Shown here one piece after another: positions 43,794-53,528 of a DNA stretch of 64,000 nt (positions are counted from its first letter, which is position 1; every line of letters starts with the position of its first letter). This stretch comes from Runella limosa DSM 17973 (GTDB taxonomy: Bacteria; Bacteroidota; Bacteroidia; Cytophagales; Spirosomataceae). The stretch covers positions 218,894 to 282,893 of the forward strand of contig NZ_KI519423.1 of NCBI RefSeq assembly GCF_000482465.1, in the 5' to 3' direction. The position numbers and the translations under genes were made by a program. The notes beneath the pieces were generated by a model, which saw only the letters and a program-made list of their open reading frames with translations, was not told where the DNA came from and ran no database searches.

Positions 43794-44894
43794 ATGCGGT
43801 GCAATACAATAAGTTTATTTACATACATTAAACTCTTTTGCCTGCTAATTGTAGCATTTAGTAAAGGTTTCTCGCAAGGAACGCCACCATGCGATACTAA
43901 ATGTATCCCCATATCCCTAAGAATTGTGCCCGCCAATTATCAAATTCCTCCTAAGGATACTACTCAAAAACCAGTAAAAAAAGTAACTAACATTCCTGCT
44001 TTTGACTCATTCTTAAATAACAACTTACAATCTTACGATAACAATGTATTAGCATTTGTCTGTAATGATACATTAAGCTACTCTTACAAAAATGGCCAAT
44101 ATAATGCCGACGATATTCTACCAATTGCCTCTGCTACAAAATGGCTTACTGCTGCAGTTATTATGAGTTTGGTAGATAATAACAAGTTAAATTTAAATGA
44201 TAAAATTGGGGCTTATTTACCCATTTTTAACACCTATGGCAAAGGAGACATCACGATTCGTCAAATTTTTTCACATACTTCTGGCTTTCAAGCTGATACC
44301 CCTTACGATGATAGAGGAGGAATATCTTTAGCAGCTGCTGTAGATTCAATTGCCATATACTCAAACTTGCAATTTTCTCCAGGAACTCAAGCAAGCTACG
44401 GTAGCTCTGCATACAAAATTGCAGCTAGGATTGCTGAGGTAATAGAAGGTAAACTTTGGGAAGATATTTTTAAAGAACGCATAGCAAACAAATGCGAGAT
44501 GTCTAACACTTCATACCTGAGTTTTATTAATAACACGAATCCTCATGCAGGCGCTGGTGTACGAAGTACTATGAACGATTACATCAAGTTTCTTACTATG
44601 ATACACAATTTTGGCATTTACAAAGGCCAAAGAGTACTGAGTGAAAATTCGGTCAAAACGATTGAGCTTGACCAATCGGGTGGAATTAATACTTTTTATG
44701 GGCTTGGGGTGTGGCGCTATCAAATTGTATCGGGCTTTGCTAAAGAAGTCAGTAGCCCAAGTGCCATGGGAATCCATCCTTGGATCAATCGTGACAAAAA
44801 GTATTTTGGTATAATTTTTACACAAGCAGGGTTCGATAAAACTATTAATACAAATTTGAACTTCCGAAGCTTAGTCCAAAATACGATAAAATAA
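43794..44894 (+). CDS. Serine hydrolase (beta-lactamase class C family), copy 1
   Basis: 366 residues with signal peptide (LFCLLIVAFSKGFSQ). SxxK motif SATK in LPIASATKWLTAAVIMSLVD, HTSG in IRQIFSHTSGF, Tyr motif YGSSAYKIAARIAE, and a C-terminal GVWRYQI...SAMGIHPWI. Periplasmic or surface esterase/peptidase/transesterase; the class C label does not imply drug resistance. Clearly paralogous to the protein at 46261-47424 (long identical blocks such as GDITIRQIFSHTSG and YGSSAYKIAARIAE). The DNA is AT-rich compared with the genes before 43.7 kb. Confidence 0.88.
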   Translation: MRCNTISLFTYIKLFCLLIVAFSKGFSQGTPPCDTKCIPISLRIVPANYQIPPKDTTQKPVKKVTNIPAFDSFLNNNLQSYDNNVLAFVCNDTLSYSYKNGQYNADDILPIASATKWLTAAVIMSLVDNNKLNLNDKIGAYLPIFNTYGKGDITIRQIFSHTSGFQADTPYDDRGGISLAAAVDSIAIYSNLQFSPGTQASYGSSAYKIAARIAEVIEGKLWEDIFKERIANKCEMSNTSYLSFINNTNPHAGAGVRSTMNDYIKFLTMIHNFGIYKGQRVLSENSVKTIELDQSGGINTFYGLGVWRYQIVSGFAKEVSSPSAMGIHPWINRDKKYFGIIFTQAGFDKTINTNLNFRSLVQNTIK

Positions 44895-44950
44895 AACCAA
44901 CTGATAATCAATCAGTTAACACCAAAAAACTACCGTTTACTAAAAACATA

Positions 44951-44981
44951 TTTGATTTATAAAAATGGTTTTCTTTCTTTG
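44951..44981 (+). promoter_or_regulatory. Promoter of the 45002 acyltransferase gene
   Basis: TTTG at 44951-44954, spacer 19, TTTCTTTG at 44974-44981 (one change from TAnnTTTG), 20 bases before the ATG. Confidence 0.55.
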
Positions 44982-45001
44982 CTATAAAGCCATAGTTATA
45001 A

Positions 45002-46222
45002 ATGATACAATCAAGCCACAATCCACACAATCCAGTAATTAAGGAAGAAAGTAATCAACAAAGAATATTTGGATTAGACCTCTTTCGAGCTCTATCTATT
45101 ATAGCCGTTTTTTTATCACATTCAATTGACCTTAACCCTTTAAAAAAAGAGTTTCCTTATTTTGCCTGGCTTGGATTTGGAGTCGAAGCTTTTTTTGTTT
45201 TAAGCGGTTTTCTAATTGGAAGAATTATTCTACAAACCTTCTTTCAAAAAGCTATTACATGGGAAGTAATTGCTTCTTTTTGGATAAATCGCTGGTTTCG
45301 AACAATTCCCGCCTACTTATTCACCTTATTTATATATTTCTTATTCTTTCCTCACTTTGGGTTAAAAATAATTTCGTACCTCTTTTTTTTACAAAATGCT
45401 ATAACTCCTATCCCATATTTATTTCCTCATTCTTGGAGTTTATCAGTTGAAGAATGGTTTTATTTTTCATTTCCAATTATTATTTGGGTAACTTATATCT
45501 TACAAAAAAAAACACAACACTCATATAAAACATTCATATTCAGCTCATTGACTCTTATCTTTATTGGCTTTATGTGTCGTACAGTTTTATACTTTATTGC
45601 AAACCATACATCTATTATACACACAGCTATTAAACAAGGGTATCTCTTCCCCAGTTGGGACACTTTTTTAACGCCATATTATTGGGATACAATGAGAAAA
45701 ATGACATTTTTCAGGATTGATTCTATCGCATTTGGTTGTATAATTGCCTACTTTTTTGAAACAAATAAAGAATTATTATTGAAAAATCACATAAAATTAT
45801 TTATCACAGGCTTGTTACTTTTATTTCTATCATACTTTTTGTTTGTTAAAAATGTAATCAATGGCAAACCTAATGTAATATCAGATATTATTTTACTTCC
45901 AATATTTAGCCTATCTTTTTCCTTTTTAATTCCTACTTTTATCAGTACACCCGTGCCAAATAAAAATAGAATATTTAAAATTATACATACAATAAGCCTC
46001 ACTTCTTATTCTTTTTACTTAATACATCTATTAGTAATCGATTTATTTTCCCAAAACTTCAACACTCAAAACACCTCCTGCCTGAAAACTACGATAACCT
46101 TTGCAACATGTTATTTAGCGACTTTTTTGTTATCCTATCTGATGTATAATTATATTGAAAAACCTTTTCTTAGCTATCGCACAACAATCAACAAAAAAAT
46201 ATTTTCAAAAAACAAAAAATAA
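45002..46222 (+). CDS. Acyltransferase family 3 membrane protein
   Basis: 406 residues, about ten helices. IFGLDLFRALSIIAVFLSHSID with the conserved His, LGFGVEAFFVLSGFLIGRII, RWFRTIPAYLF and PHSWSLSVEEWFYF are OafA-type acyltransferase-3 motifs. Transfers acyl groups to surface sugars. It lies between two paralogous serine hydrolases, which could remove or pass on such groups (inference). The DNA is strongly AT-rich with many AAA and TTT runs, unlike the rest of the window. Confidence 0.9.
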   Translation: MIQSSHNPHNPVIKEESNQQRIFGLDLFRALSIIAVFLSHSIDLNPLKKEFPYFAWLGFGVEAFFVLSGFLIGRIILQTFFQKAITWEVIASFWINRWFRTIPAYLFTLFIYFLFFPHFGLKIISYLFFLQNAITPIPYLFPHSWSLSVEEWFYFSFPIIIWVTYILQKKTQHSYKTFIFSSLTLIFIGFMCRTVLYFIANHTSIIHTAIKQGYLFPSWDTFLTPYYWDTMRKMTFFRIDSIAFGCIIAYFFETNKELLLKNHIKLFITGLLLLFLSYFLFVKNVINGKPNVISDIILLPIFSLSFSFLIPTFISTPVPNKNRIFKIIHTISLTSYSFYLIHLLVIDLFSQNFNTQNTSCLKTTITFATCYLATFLLSYLMYNYIEKPFLSYRTTINKKIFSKNKK

Positions 46223-46260
46223 GATTAGCTTCGATTTTTCAAGAAACTTATACATGAAAT

Positions 46261-47424
46261 ATGCTTCCCACCAAATCTCCCAAGGCTGATTTAGACTATT
46301 TAGAAATAAATGTGTTAATATTTGTATTTTTTGTATTTTTCTTGTCGGGATGTGGAGTTTTTGATTATCCAGAAAGCCATTCTATGTCATTAGACTCGAC
46401 ATATAGAATAAAAAACCCTTTGATTATTCCGCCAAAAACTACGCCAAAAGACAGTTTGGGAATACCACCTAATCCCCAAAACCCTAATCAAAAAGATACA
46501 AACTTAATCACTAATAGTTTTTATAAAACACTCGACCAATTTTTACAAGCAAATTCATACAAATACGATAAAAATATTTTAGTTTTTATTCATAATAAAG
46601 ATTCTTTACTATATACTTATAAAGAAGGCATATATAATTCTGAGGATTTTTTACCCATTGCTTCTTCAACAAAATGGCTCACGTCAGCTGTTATTTTATC
46701 TCTTGTAGATGATAAAAAACTCAACTTAGATGATAAAATTGGACAATATATTCCAATTTTTAACCAGTATAATAAAGGAGACATTACAATTAGGCAAATT
46801 TTTTCTCATACTTCAGGCATTGTTAGCGACTCACCATTTGATGAAAGAAGTGATTTAACACTGAAAGCTAGTGTAGATTCAATTGCAGTTTTTACAAAAC
46901 CATTATTTCCACCTGGCCAATCAGCTCTCTATGGAAGTTCTGCTTATAAAATTGCTGCTAGAATTGCAGAAATTATTGACAACAAACCTTGGCAAATAAT
47001 TTTTGAAGAACGTATTGCGAAAAAATGTAATATGAACAATGTAGTTTTCAGTCCTTCCCACCCTCAAAATCCACATGCAGGTGCTGGAGTAGTTTGCTCT
47101 TTAAATGAATATGTAAAATTTTTGTATATGTTAAATAATAATGGCTACTATAATGGATTAAAGGTCTTATCTGAAAATGCTATTAATGAAATGGGTAAAG
47201 ATCAAACCAATAATATAAATCCATTTTATGGACTAGGTGTATGGCGTTATCAAATAAGAGACGGAAAGGCATCTGAATTAAGTAGTCCAAGTGCAATGGG
47301 AGTACATCCTTGGATTAATAAAGAAAAAAAATACTTTGGCATTATTTTTACACAAGCTGGCTATGATAAAACGTATGATACAAACTTATCTTTTAGAGCA
47401 TTAGTCCAATCTGTAATTAAATAA
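46261..47424 (+). CDS. Serine hydrolase (beta-lactamase class C family), copy 2, lipoprotein
   Basis: 387 residues. N-terminal helix and lipobox LSGC (FVFFVFFLSGCGVFDYP), so probably a lipoprotein, unlike copy 1 which has a plain signal peptide. SxxK motif SSTK in LPIASSTKWLTSAVILSLVD, HTSG, YGSSAYKIAARIAEII, and GVWRYQI...SAMGVHPWI. Aligns with copy 1 over the whole mature part without large gaps. Ends 2 bases from the convergent protease gene. Confidence 0.88.
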   Translation: MLPTKSPKADLDYLEINVLIFVFFVFFLSGCGVFDYPESHSMSLDSTYRIKNPLIIPPKTTPKDSLGIPPNPQNPNQKDTNLITNSFYKTLDQFLQANSYKYDKNILVFIHNKDSLLYTYKEGIYNSEDFLPIASSTKWLTSAVILSLVDDKKLNLDDKIGQYIPIFNQYNKGDITIRQIFSHTSGIVSDSPFDERSDLTLKASVDSIAVFTKPLFPPGQSALYGSSAYKIAARIAEIIDNKPWQIIFEERIAKKCNMNNVVFSPSHPQNPHAGAGVVCSLNEYVKFLYMLNNNGYYNGLKVLSENAINEMGKDQTNNINPFYGLGVWRYQIRDGKASELSSPSAMGVHPWINKEKKYFGIIFTQAGYDKTYDTNLSFRALVQSVIK

Positions 47425-47426
47425 CC

Positions 47427-48971
47427 TTACTCCCAAATCACCTCAATCACCTCATTTTTGAGGTCAACGGTGGTGCGTGTTTCGCCATCGCGGCGTTTGA
47501 GTGTGAGCTGGCCGTCCCGCACCCGTACAATTTCTTGCGAAAGTACGTGTGTGGGGCTTTTTTTATGGAACAAAGAAACCATATCGCCCGCTTCGGGAAT
47601 TTTCAGAATAAATGTAAGCCCTTCTGCTTTGACTTCTTTGGCATAAGTAGCACTGACTTCGGCCGAATTTTGAACAAGCCCTAACGCGCGCGATGCCAAA
47701 GGCACGCCATAACCCACAAAATTGTTGCCATAAGGGTACAAATGCGCCGATTTTTCAATGATTTGAATCAATTGTTTGTTGTTCAACGCGGGATTGGCCT
47801 GCATCAAGCAAGCAGCGAAACCCGTAATGACAGGCGCCGCCAAGGAGGTGCCGTACAACGAAAAACACGAAACGTTGGGTTTGAGGTACGACAAATATTC
47901 GGGGCCAATGCTGCTGTATCCGATTCGGTTCCAAAAACGCTGGTTGGTCGCGCCCACCGAAAGAACGCCCTGCGCATCGGCTGGGGTAGAAATAATGCGC
48001 CAACTTGGGTCATCGCCTTCATTTCCTGCCGATACCACCACCAACATCCCCTTCTTGTCGGCTGCTATTTGAGCCGCGCGGCTAATCACGCTCGTTTGCC
48101 CATCCATTTGCGAAATCAAGTAATTTTCTTTGGGGTCAGTAAACCCTTGTGCGTATCCCAAAGAGGTATTAATGAGGCGCACCCCCAGGCTATCCATCCA
48201 TTCCATGGCCGCCACCCAATTGTCTTCTTCTCCGCGCCACTCACGCGTTCCGTGGTCGGTGCGGGCGAGGTAAAACTGGGCATCAATGGCCAAACCACTT
48301 TGGGTATTTTCGGTGCGACTTGTGCCCGTGATGGCACTCATTACTTCCGTTCCGTGAAAATCAGAAAATGTCTCTTGAGTTTTGTAAAACGCATCCGAGT
48401 GAGTCAAAGGTGGGTTGACATAATCACGTTTGTCCAAAATCGCGTTGTTGTCAAATACATGTTTGAGGTAATGGCTCTCTTTTGCTTCAAAAAAACCAGC
48501 ATCAATCACCCCAATCGTAATGCCTTTTCCCGTTAGACCCACTTTTTTAAATTCATCCGCCTGAATTTGGGTCATCACAGGCGCCATCGTAGAGCGGCGA
48601 CGCGCGTTGGTTTTGGCAATGTAAAATCGCCCGTCCATCGGCTGAACTTTTTCTACAAACGAAAGCTGCTTTACGTCCTCCAGTTGCTGCGCAGGAATGG
48701 TAGCCGAAACGGCGTTGAGCCAACGAGAGGCTAGGACGGGCTGACACTGAAGGCGTTGGAGTTGTTTTAGATATTCTTTATTAACGGGCAAATCGGTTTC
48801 GTCCGACTCCGTAAGTCCTTGCAGGCGGCGGTTTTCGAGCGTCTTAGCCGACACCGCAGGAGCGTCATGCGGGTTTTTATCTTTAAAAAAGACCCAGTAC
48901 TTGGTTTGAGCAGATGCGGTAACGACTCCCCACATCCAAAGCAACAACAAACAACCGCCCTTTTGGTACAT
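47427..48971 (-). CDS. S8 (subtilisin-like) serine peptidase, secreted
   Basis: 514 residues with signal peptide (CLLLLWMWGVVTASAQ) and an inhibitor-like propeptide. Catalytic triad: Asp in ITIGVIDAGFF, His in FSDFHGTEVMSAI, Ser in YGTSLAAPVITGF; oxyanion Asn in VVVSAGNEGDD. No PorSS-type C-terminal domain is evident; the C-terminus is a short beta tail (VSLFHKKSPTHVLS ... VIEVIWE). Extracellular protein breakdown. Normal GC, unlike the island next to it. Confidence 0.92.
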   Translation of the reverse strand: MYQKGGCLLLLWMWGVVTASAQTKYWVFFKDKNPHDAPAVSAKTLENRRLQGLTESDETDLPVNKEYLKQLQRLQCQPVLASRWLNAVSATIPAQQLEDVKQLSFVEKVQPMDGRFYIAKTNARRRSTMAPVMTQIQADEFKKVGLTGKGITIGVIDAGFFEAKESHYLKHVFDNNAILDKRDYVNPPLTHSDAFYKTQETFSDFHGTEVMSAITGTSRTENTQSGLAIDAQFYLARTDHGTREWRGEEDNWVAAMEWMDSLGVRLINTSLGYAQGFTDPKENYLISQMDGQTSVISRAAQIAADKKGMLVVVSAGNEGDDPSWRIISTPADAQGVLSVGATNQRFWNRIGYSSIGPEYLSYLKPNVSCFSLYGTSLAAPVITGFAACLMQANPALNNKQLIQIIEKSAHLYPYGNNFVGYGVPLASRALGLVQNSAEVSATYAKEVKAEGLTFILKIPEAGDMVSLFHKKSPTHVLSQEIVRVRDGQLTLKRRDGETRTTVDLKNEVIEVIWE

Positions 48972-49187
48972 AACGAAGATTTAGTCTATAAGTTAAGAAA
49001 AACTGCCAGCTCATACATTGGCAATAATTCAACAAAATAAAGAAATAAGTCTAAATTTTTATACACTACTTCTTAAATTTCACCCAATCTGCGGCAGAAA
49101 GCAGATTTTTTAGCGACCACCGCGCCTTCTTTTTCGTTTTCACCCGTACATTCGTAGTGTTTTCTGAACCCTTTCTACTACGCTCTT

Positions 49188-52100
49188 ATGCGCAAAACCC
49201 TTTTTTTAGTTTGGTATATTGGACTCAGTCTGCACCTTTTTGGTCAAACCTATCAAATTGAACGAATAGGAACCGACAAAGGGCTTTCGCAAGGTTCTGT
49301 CTATGCCATGCTCAAAGATTCGCGCGGGTTTATGTGGTTTGGAACGCAAGACGGGCTGAATCGGTACGACGGTCATCACTTTAAGGTGTATTATTCTGAC
49401 ACTGACCAGCCTAACGCCCTCCACGGTGGCTTCGTCAACTCGATGATAGAAGCGCCCAACGGCGACCTGTGGATAGGTTCTGATTATGGCCTGAACCTCT
49501 ACCAACGCCAAACCGACGACTTTCGGTTTTTTCCAAGCGCGCCCGAACGCAAAACGCCATCGGCTTGCAGCCCGTTTGCCGTACGCCCCCCTTTTGTGTG
49601 GTATTGGTCGGAGTCAGAAGGCATCGTAAAGCTTAATTATGACACCCAGCAAAAAACCATACTCCTCGCCGACGTTTCGTACGATTTAGGGCTTTTGTCG
49701 GTGTCAAATGCCACCAAATTTGGAAAAGACGGGCGCTTGTGGGTGAGCCTTTCCGAAGGACTCATGCAATACGATACGAATAGTCGCCAGATGCGCTATT
49801 TTTTTAGCAAACATCCCCAAAACATCACAGGCGACGCCCTCAGTATTTTAAAAATATTGATGACCAAAGAAGGGCTAATGTACCTCAGTCATTCCAACGG
49901 CGTCACGATTTTTGACCCAAAAACCACTGATTTCAAACACATTACCCAAATCAATGGTATAGAATTAAACGAAATTTACGATTTGGACGAGTCGCCCGAC
50001 GGAGATATTTGGCTTGCTACCAGCTCAAGTGGCCTGTTTAGGTTATCGAAGGACGGCAAAGCGCAGCAGTTTATTCACCAAAAAAATGACAATAACAGCC
50101 TCAGCAACAATACCATTTCTTCGGTTTATATTTCAAAAGATGGGCTCGTTTGGGCAAACCCCGACCCGCTTGGGATTAATTTGCTCATTGGAACGGGCAA
50201 AAAATTTCGGAGCATCAAATACGTAGCCGAAGCGCAAAACTCCCTCAGCGACCCCAACGTTCGGACGATGATTGAAATGGATAAAAATCATGTGTGGGTT
50301 GGGACAGAACAAGGCGGAATCAACGTTTGGAACAAACAAACGGGGTTGGTCGAAAAATGCTTTAAATCCGACCCCGCCAATCCTCCTTCAGTCCCAAGTT
50401 CTTCGATTTACCATTTTTTTCGTGACACCCAACAACAACTTTGGATTGCTACCTACAACGGTCTCGCCAAATACCTCGGTGGTGGGGCATTTGAGAGTTA
50501 TTTTCTGACAAAAAAGGAAAACATGGGCGACAATATCTTTCGGTGCTTGGCCGAGTGGGATGCCGCGCACTTGCTCGTTGGTACCGAAAATGGGCTTTTC
50601 TTATTTGATAAATCCAAGAAAGTTTTCATTCCCATCAAAGGTTTAGAAAAGATAAGTATCCTTTGGATTGACCAGCCTACCCCAGGCGAACTTTGGCTCA
50701 CTCGCTTCAACGAAGGGTGCTGGAAAGGTAGCATTCGGAACAATGAATGGCTCCCAAAAGCGACGGTTTTGGTAGGTGGGAATGCCCTTGCGCTGCGCAA
50801 AGATGCCTATCGTAATTGTTGGTGGATTGCGACAAACAATGGGCTGCTGAACTACCAAAATGGCCGAATCGTTCAGAAATTTACGGCCAAAGACGGCCTT
50901 GCCAACGCCTATATTTACGGCCTGCTGCTCGACTCCCAACACAACCTTTGGCTCAGTACCAACCGTGGACTGAGCAGTTTTAATCCCGATACGCGTCAGT
51001 TTCGCAACTACCACGTCAGCGACGGGCTGCAAGGTTATGAGTTCAACAACCGCTCGTATATGGCCGACAGCGAGGGTGTCTTCTACTTTGGTGGTACCAA
51101 TGGCTTCACGTATTTTCGCCCCAACGAAATACGCACAAATACCTTTCAACCTCAAGTCCAACTCACTCATTTTGAGATAAATCACCAGCCCGCCCAGCTG
51201 CCACAGTACATTGGCGAAACCAACGAACTGACGCTCAAGGCCGACCAAAACACGTTTTCCTTGGGTTTTATTGCGATTGATTACCTCAGTAGCGGAAAAA
51301 ACAACTATCAATACCGACTGGTCAACTTAGAAGACAATTGGAACACGACGCCAGACAACTTAGTCAGATACGTGCAGGTGCCTCCTGGGGAGTATATTTT
51401 TGAGGTAAAAGCATCAAACGGCGACGGTTTTTGGAGCGACGAAGTACGCCGTCTGAAAATCACTGTGCTTCCTGCTTTTTGGCAAACGTGGTGGTTTCGT
51501 TTGCTCAATCTGTTGTTGCTGATTGGCGTTGGCATTGGCTTCTATCGCTGGCGCATTCAGCAACTCCAACGCCAACAACGCGAGCGCTTGGAGCTCATTA
51601 TTAAGACCCAAGAAGCCGAACGAAAACAATTGGCCACCGAACTACACGACGATTTGGGAATGCGGCTTTCGACCTTACAGATGTATTTGTCCGAAATTGA
51701 TATTTCCCAAAACAGTCGCGCTTCCAAATTAACTCCCTTGCTCAACGAAGCCATTGCCGACATTCGGAATTTGTTGCGCGATTTGAACCCCAAGCTTCTA
51801 TTTGAGGAAGGCTTACGCGTGGCAGTGGAAGAAGTAAATACCAAACTCAACGCGGTAGGTTTGGTAAAATTTGAGCTTTTGTGGCTAGATTTCCCCGAGA
51901 AACTCCCCGAAGTCATCGAAATCAACCTTTTTCGCATCATTCAAGAATTGATAAATAATACCTTAAAACACGCCGAAGCTACGCACATTACGCTGCAATT
52001 GCTCCAACGTGACGCGCATTGGGTCATCATTTATGAAGACAACGGGCGCGGTTTTGAGCGACAACCGTTATCGTCGGGTTTTGGGTTGCAAAATATCGAA

Positions 52101-52190
52101 AATCGCGTCCAGTTGCTGAAAGGGCAACTTCATTTTGATACCGCCCCCCAGCGCGGTGTACATGTTACGATTGAAATCCCCCACCACTAA
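49188..52190 (+). CDS. Propeller-type sensor histidine kinase (reg_prop, Y_Y_Y, HisKA_3)
   Basis: 1000 residues. Signal peptide, then about 14 propeller blades (LKDSRGFMWFGTQDGLNRYDG; SPDGDIWLATSSSGLFRL), Y_Y_Y domain near residues 690-750 (YQYRLVNLEDNWN), a membrane helix (WWFRLLNLLLLIGVGIGFYRW), HisKA_3 with H820 in LATELHDDLGMRLS and an ATPase with DNGRGFE and SGFGLQNIENRVQLL. Two-component proteins of this design sense extracellular cues in Bacteroidota. The NarL-type regulator starts 11 bases after its stop. The propeller lengths suggest sensing of a polymer or its periplasmic binding, but no glycan-use genes adjoin it. Confidence 0.94.
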   Translation: MRKTLFLVWYIGLSLHLFGQTYQIERIGTDKGLSQGSVYAMLKDSRGFMWFGTQDGLNRYDGHHFKVYYSDTDQPNALHGGFVNSMIEAPNGDLWIGSDYGLNLYQRQTDDFRFFPSAPERKTPSACSPFAVRPPFVWYWSESEGIVKLNYDTQQKTILLADVSYDLGLLSVSNATKFGKDGRLWVSLSEGLMQYDTNSRQMRYFFSKHPQNITGDALSILKILMTKEGLMYLSHSNGVTIFDPKTTDFKHITQINGIELNEIYDLDESPDGDIWLATSSSGLFRLSKDGKAQQFIHQKNDNNSLSNNTISSVYISKDGLVWANPDPLGINLLIGTGKKFRSIKYVAEAQNSLSDPNVRTMIEMDKNHVWVGTEQGGINVWNKQTGLVEKCFKSDPANPPSVPSSSIYHFFRDTQQQLWIATYNGLAKYLGGGAFESYFLTKKENMGDNIFRCLAEWDAAHLLVGTENGLFLFDKSKKVFIPIKGLEKISILWIDQPTPGELWLTRFNEGCWKGSIRNNEWLPKATVLVGGNALALRKDAYRNCWWIATNNGLLNYQNGRIVQKFTAKDGLANAYIYGLLLDSQHNLWLSTNRGLSSFNPDTRQFRNYHVSDGLQGYEFNNRSYMADSEGVFYFGGTNGFTYFRPNEIRTNTFQPQVQLTHFEINHQPAQLPQYIGETNELTLKADQNTFSLGFIAIDYLSSGKNNYQYRLVNLEDNWNTTPDNLVRYVQVPPGEYIFEVKASNGDGFWSDEVRRLKITVLPAFWQTWWFRLLNLLLLIGVGIGFYRWRIQQLQRQQRERLELIIKTQEAERKQLATELHDDLGMRLSTLQMYLSEIDISQNSRASKLTPLLNEAIADIRNLLRDLNPKLLFEEGLRVAVEEVNTKLNAVGLVKFELLWLDFPEKLPEVIEINLFRIIQELINNTLKHAEATHITLQLLQRDAHWVIIYEDNGRGFERQPLSSGFGLQNIENRVQLLKGQLHFDTAPQRGVHVTIEIPHH

Positions 52191-52201
52191 CTTTACGCAT
52201 T

Positions 52202-52861
52202 ATGACCCGTAAAACGTTGATTGTTGACGACCACAAATTGTTTTTGGAAGGACTGCGCTACGTACTTTCGCAGATACCCAACGTCGAAATTGTGGGAGAA
52301 GCTTCCAACGGAGATACTGCCGTTGAGGTAGCCCAAAGCACCCATGCCGATTGGGTATTGATGGACATCAACATGCCCCACTGCGACGGCGTAAAAGCAA
52401 CTGCCCAGCTCAAAAAAATCAACCCAACGATAAAGGTGATTGCGGTTACGATGCACGACGATTACAGTAATATCCAGCAGATGATTCGGGCGGGTGTGGA
52501 TGGATATGTCTTAAAAAACACAGGTTCAAGCGAGCTTGCCAATGCGTTTGAGACGATTGAAAAAGGGCAATTTTATTCGTCACCCGCAATTTTGGATACT
52601 TTACTACGGCGCAAAACTCCCGCATCAGCCCCTGCGCGTTCGGCCTATCACCTCAACCCCATCGAATTGTTAACTTCGCGGGAAAAAGAGGTTTTACCTT
52701 TATTGGTAGAAGGGCTTACCAGTGCCGAAATTGCCGAACGGCTTTTCGTCAGCGAATCGACGGTAGTGAGCCATCGCAAGAATATTCTTCATAAACTCAA
52801 CCTCAAAAATACGTCGGCGCTGGTCAAATACGCCCTTGAGAATGGACTGGTTCAGCCCTAA
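52202..52861 (+). CDS. NarL/FixJ-family response regulator
   Basis: 219 residues. REC with D55 in WVLMDINMPHCDG and Lys in VDGYVLKNTG; C-terminal LuxR-type HTH (LTSREKEVLPLLVEGLTSAEIAERLFVSESTVVSHRKNILHKL). Acts with the propeller kinase upstream. It is followed by a terminator and a run of secreted-protein genes that are candidates for its targets. Confidence 0.94.
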   Translation: MTRKTLIVDDHKLFLEGLRYVLSQIPNVEIVGEASNGDTAVEVAQSTHADWVLMDINMPHCDGVKATAQLKKINPTIKVIAVTMHDDYSNIQQMIRAGVDGYVLKNTGSSELANAFETIEKGQFYSSPAILDTLLRRKTPASAPARSAYHLNPIELLTSREKEVLPLLVEGLTSAEIAERLFVSESTVVSHRKNILHKLNLKNTSALVKYALENGLVQP

Positions 52862-52882
52862 TACGTACTTTCCCCTGTTTTC

Positions 52883-52903
52883 TCCCCCCCACGGGGGATT
52901 TTT
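52883..52903 (+). terminator. Terminator after the NarL-type regulator
   Basis: Stem TCCCCC/GGGGGA (52883-52888 with 52893-52898, loop CCAC) followed by TTTTT. Standard rho-independent form. Confidence 0.75.
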
Positions 52904-52986
52904 CACTTCTCCCCTTTAGGGATGTTTTTTGGCGCCCTTTCGTATAGCAATTTTGTGCTGTTGATTTACACAAACAGCACAAAAGA

Positions 52987-53487
52987 ATGAAATGGCAAAT
53001 CCTGATGCTCACCCTTTTTCTCGTCTTCAATCAGGCTTGGAGCAGCCCTCCACGCAGCTATCGGGTGACACTTGAGAAGATTTCATTGGTAGAGTCAGGA
53101 AGCATCGGCGGCTCCGACAACCTGTATGGATCGGTGTGGGTGGGTGCATTTTGTAATGCCAACGACAACCAGACGGGCACTTCTTTTGATAGCCGCGAGC
53201 GCACCCTAAAACTGTTTGAGCGTACTGGCGACAACTACGTCAAAATCAAAGAAAACAGCCCCATTGTTTTGAACCAATCACTGGTTTTTGACATTCCGAC
53301 CTGCGACCAAAAGCAAGCCAATTTTGCCGTTACTGTTTCGCTCAGTAGCCAAAGTTCAGGCCGAAAATACAACACTGAACAACACCGAATTTATTTATCC
53401 GAAATCAACAGTACGGTTCGCCGTACCATTCATTGCTACGACCGTACGTCTCACCTTCAACTGCATTTTATGATTGCACCTCTATAA
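52987..53487 (+). CDS. Secreted protein of unknown function
   Basis: 166 residues with signal peptide (KWQILMLTLFLVFNQAWS). The mature part is beta-rich (YRVTLEKISLVESGSIGGSDNLYGSVWVGAF ... FDIPTCDQKQANFAVTV) with three to four cysteines; resembles a C2-like or jelly-roll module, not recognised. First of a string of secreted-protein genes behind the sensor-regulator pair. Confidence 0.65.
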   Translation: MKWQILMLTLFLVFNQAWSSPPRSYRVTLEKISLVESGSIGGSDNLYGSVWVGAFCNANDNQTGTSFDSRERTLKLFERTGDNYVKIKENSPIVLNQSLVFDIPTCDQKQANFAVTVSLSSQSSGRKYNTEQHRIYLSEINSTVRRTIHCYDRTSHLQLHFMIAPL

Positions 53488-53528
53488 CCCAGTTTTTCTA
53501 ATCATTTTAACACTTAAACACTATTCAC

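Noticed and set aside
47742-48536. 264-residue plus-strand frame opposite the S8 peptidase gene
   Set aside because: It lies wholly within the strongly supported peptidase gene on the other strand and has no recognisable domain or start signal; it is a reading-frame shadow.
50643-51311. 222-residue minus-strand frame inside the propeller kinase gene
   Set aside because: Antisense to a gene with clear domains; composition mirrors the kinase codons.
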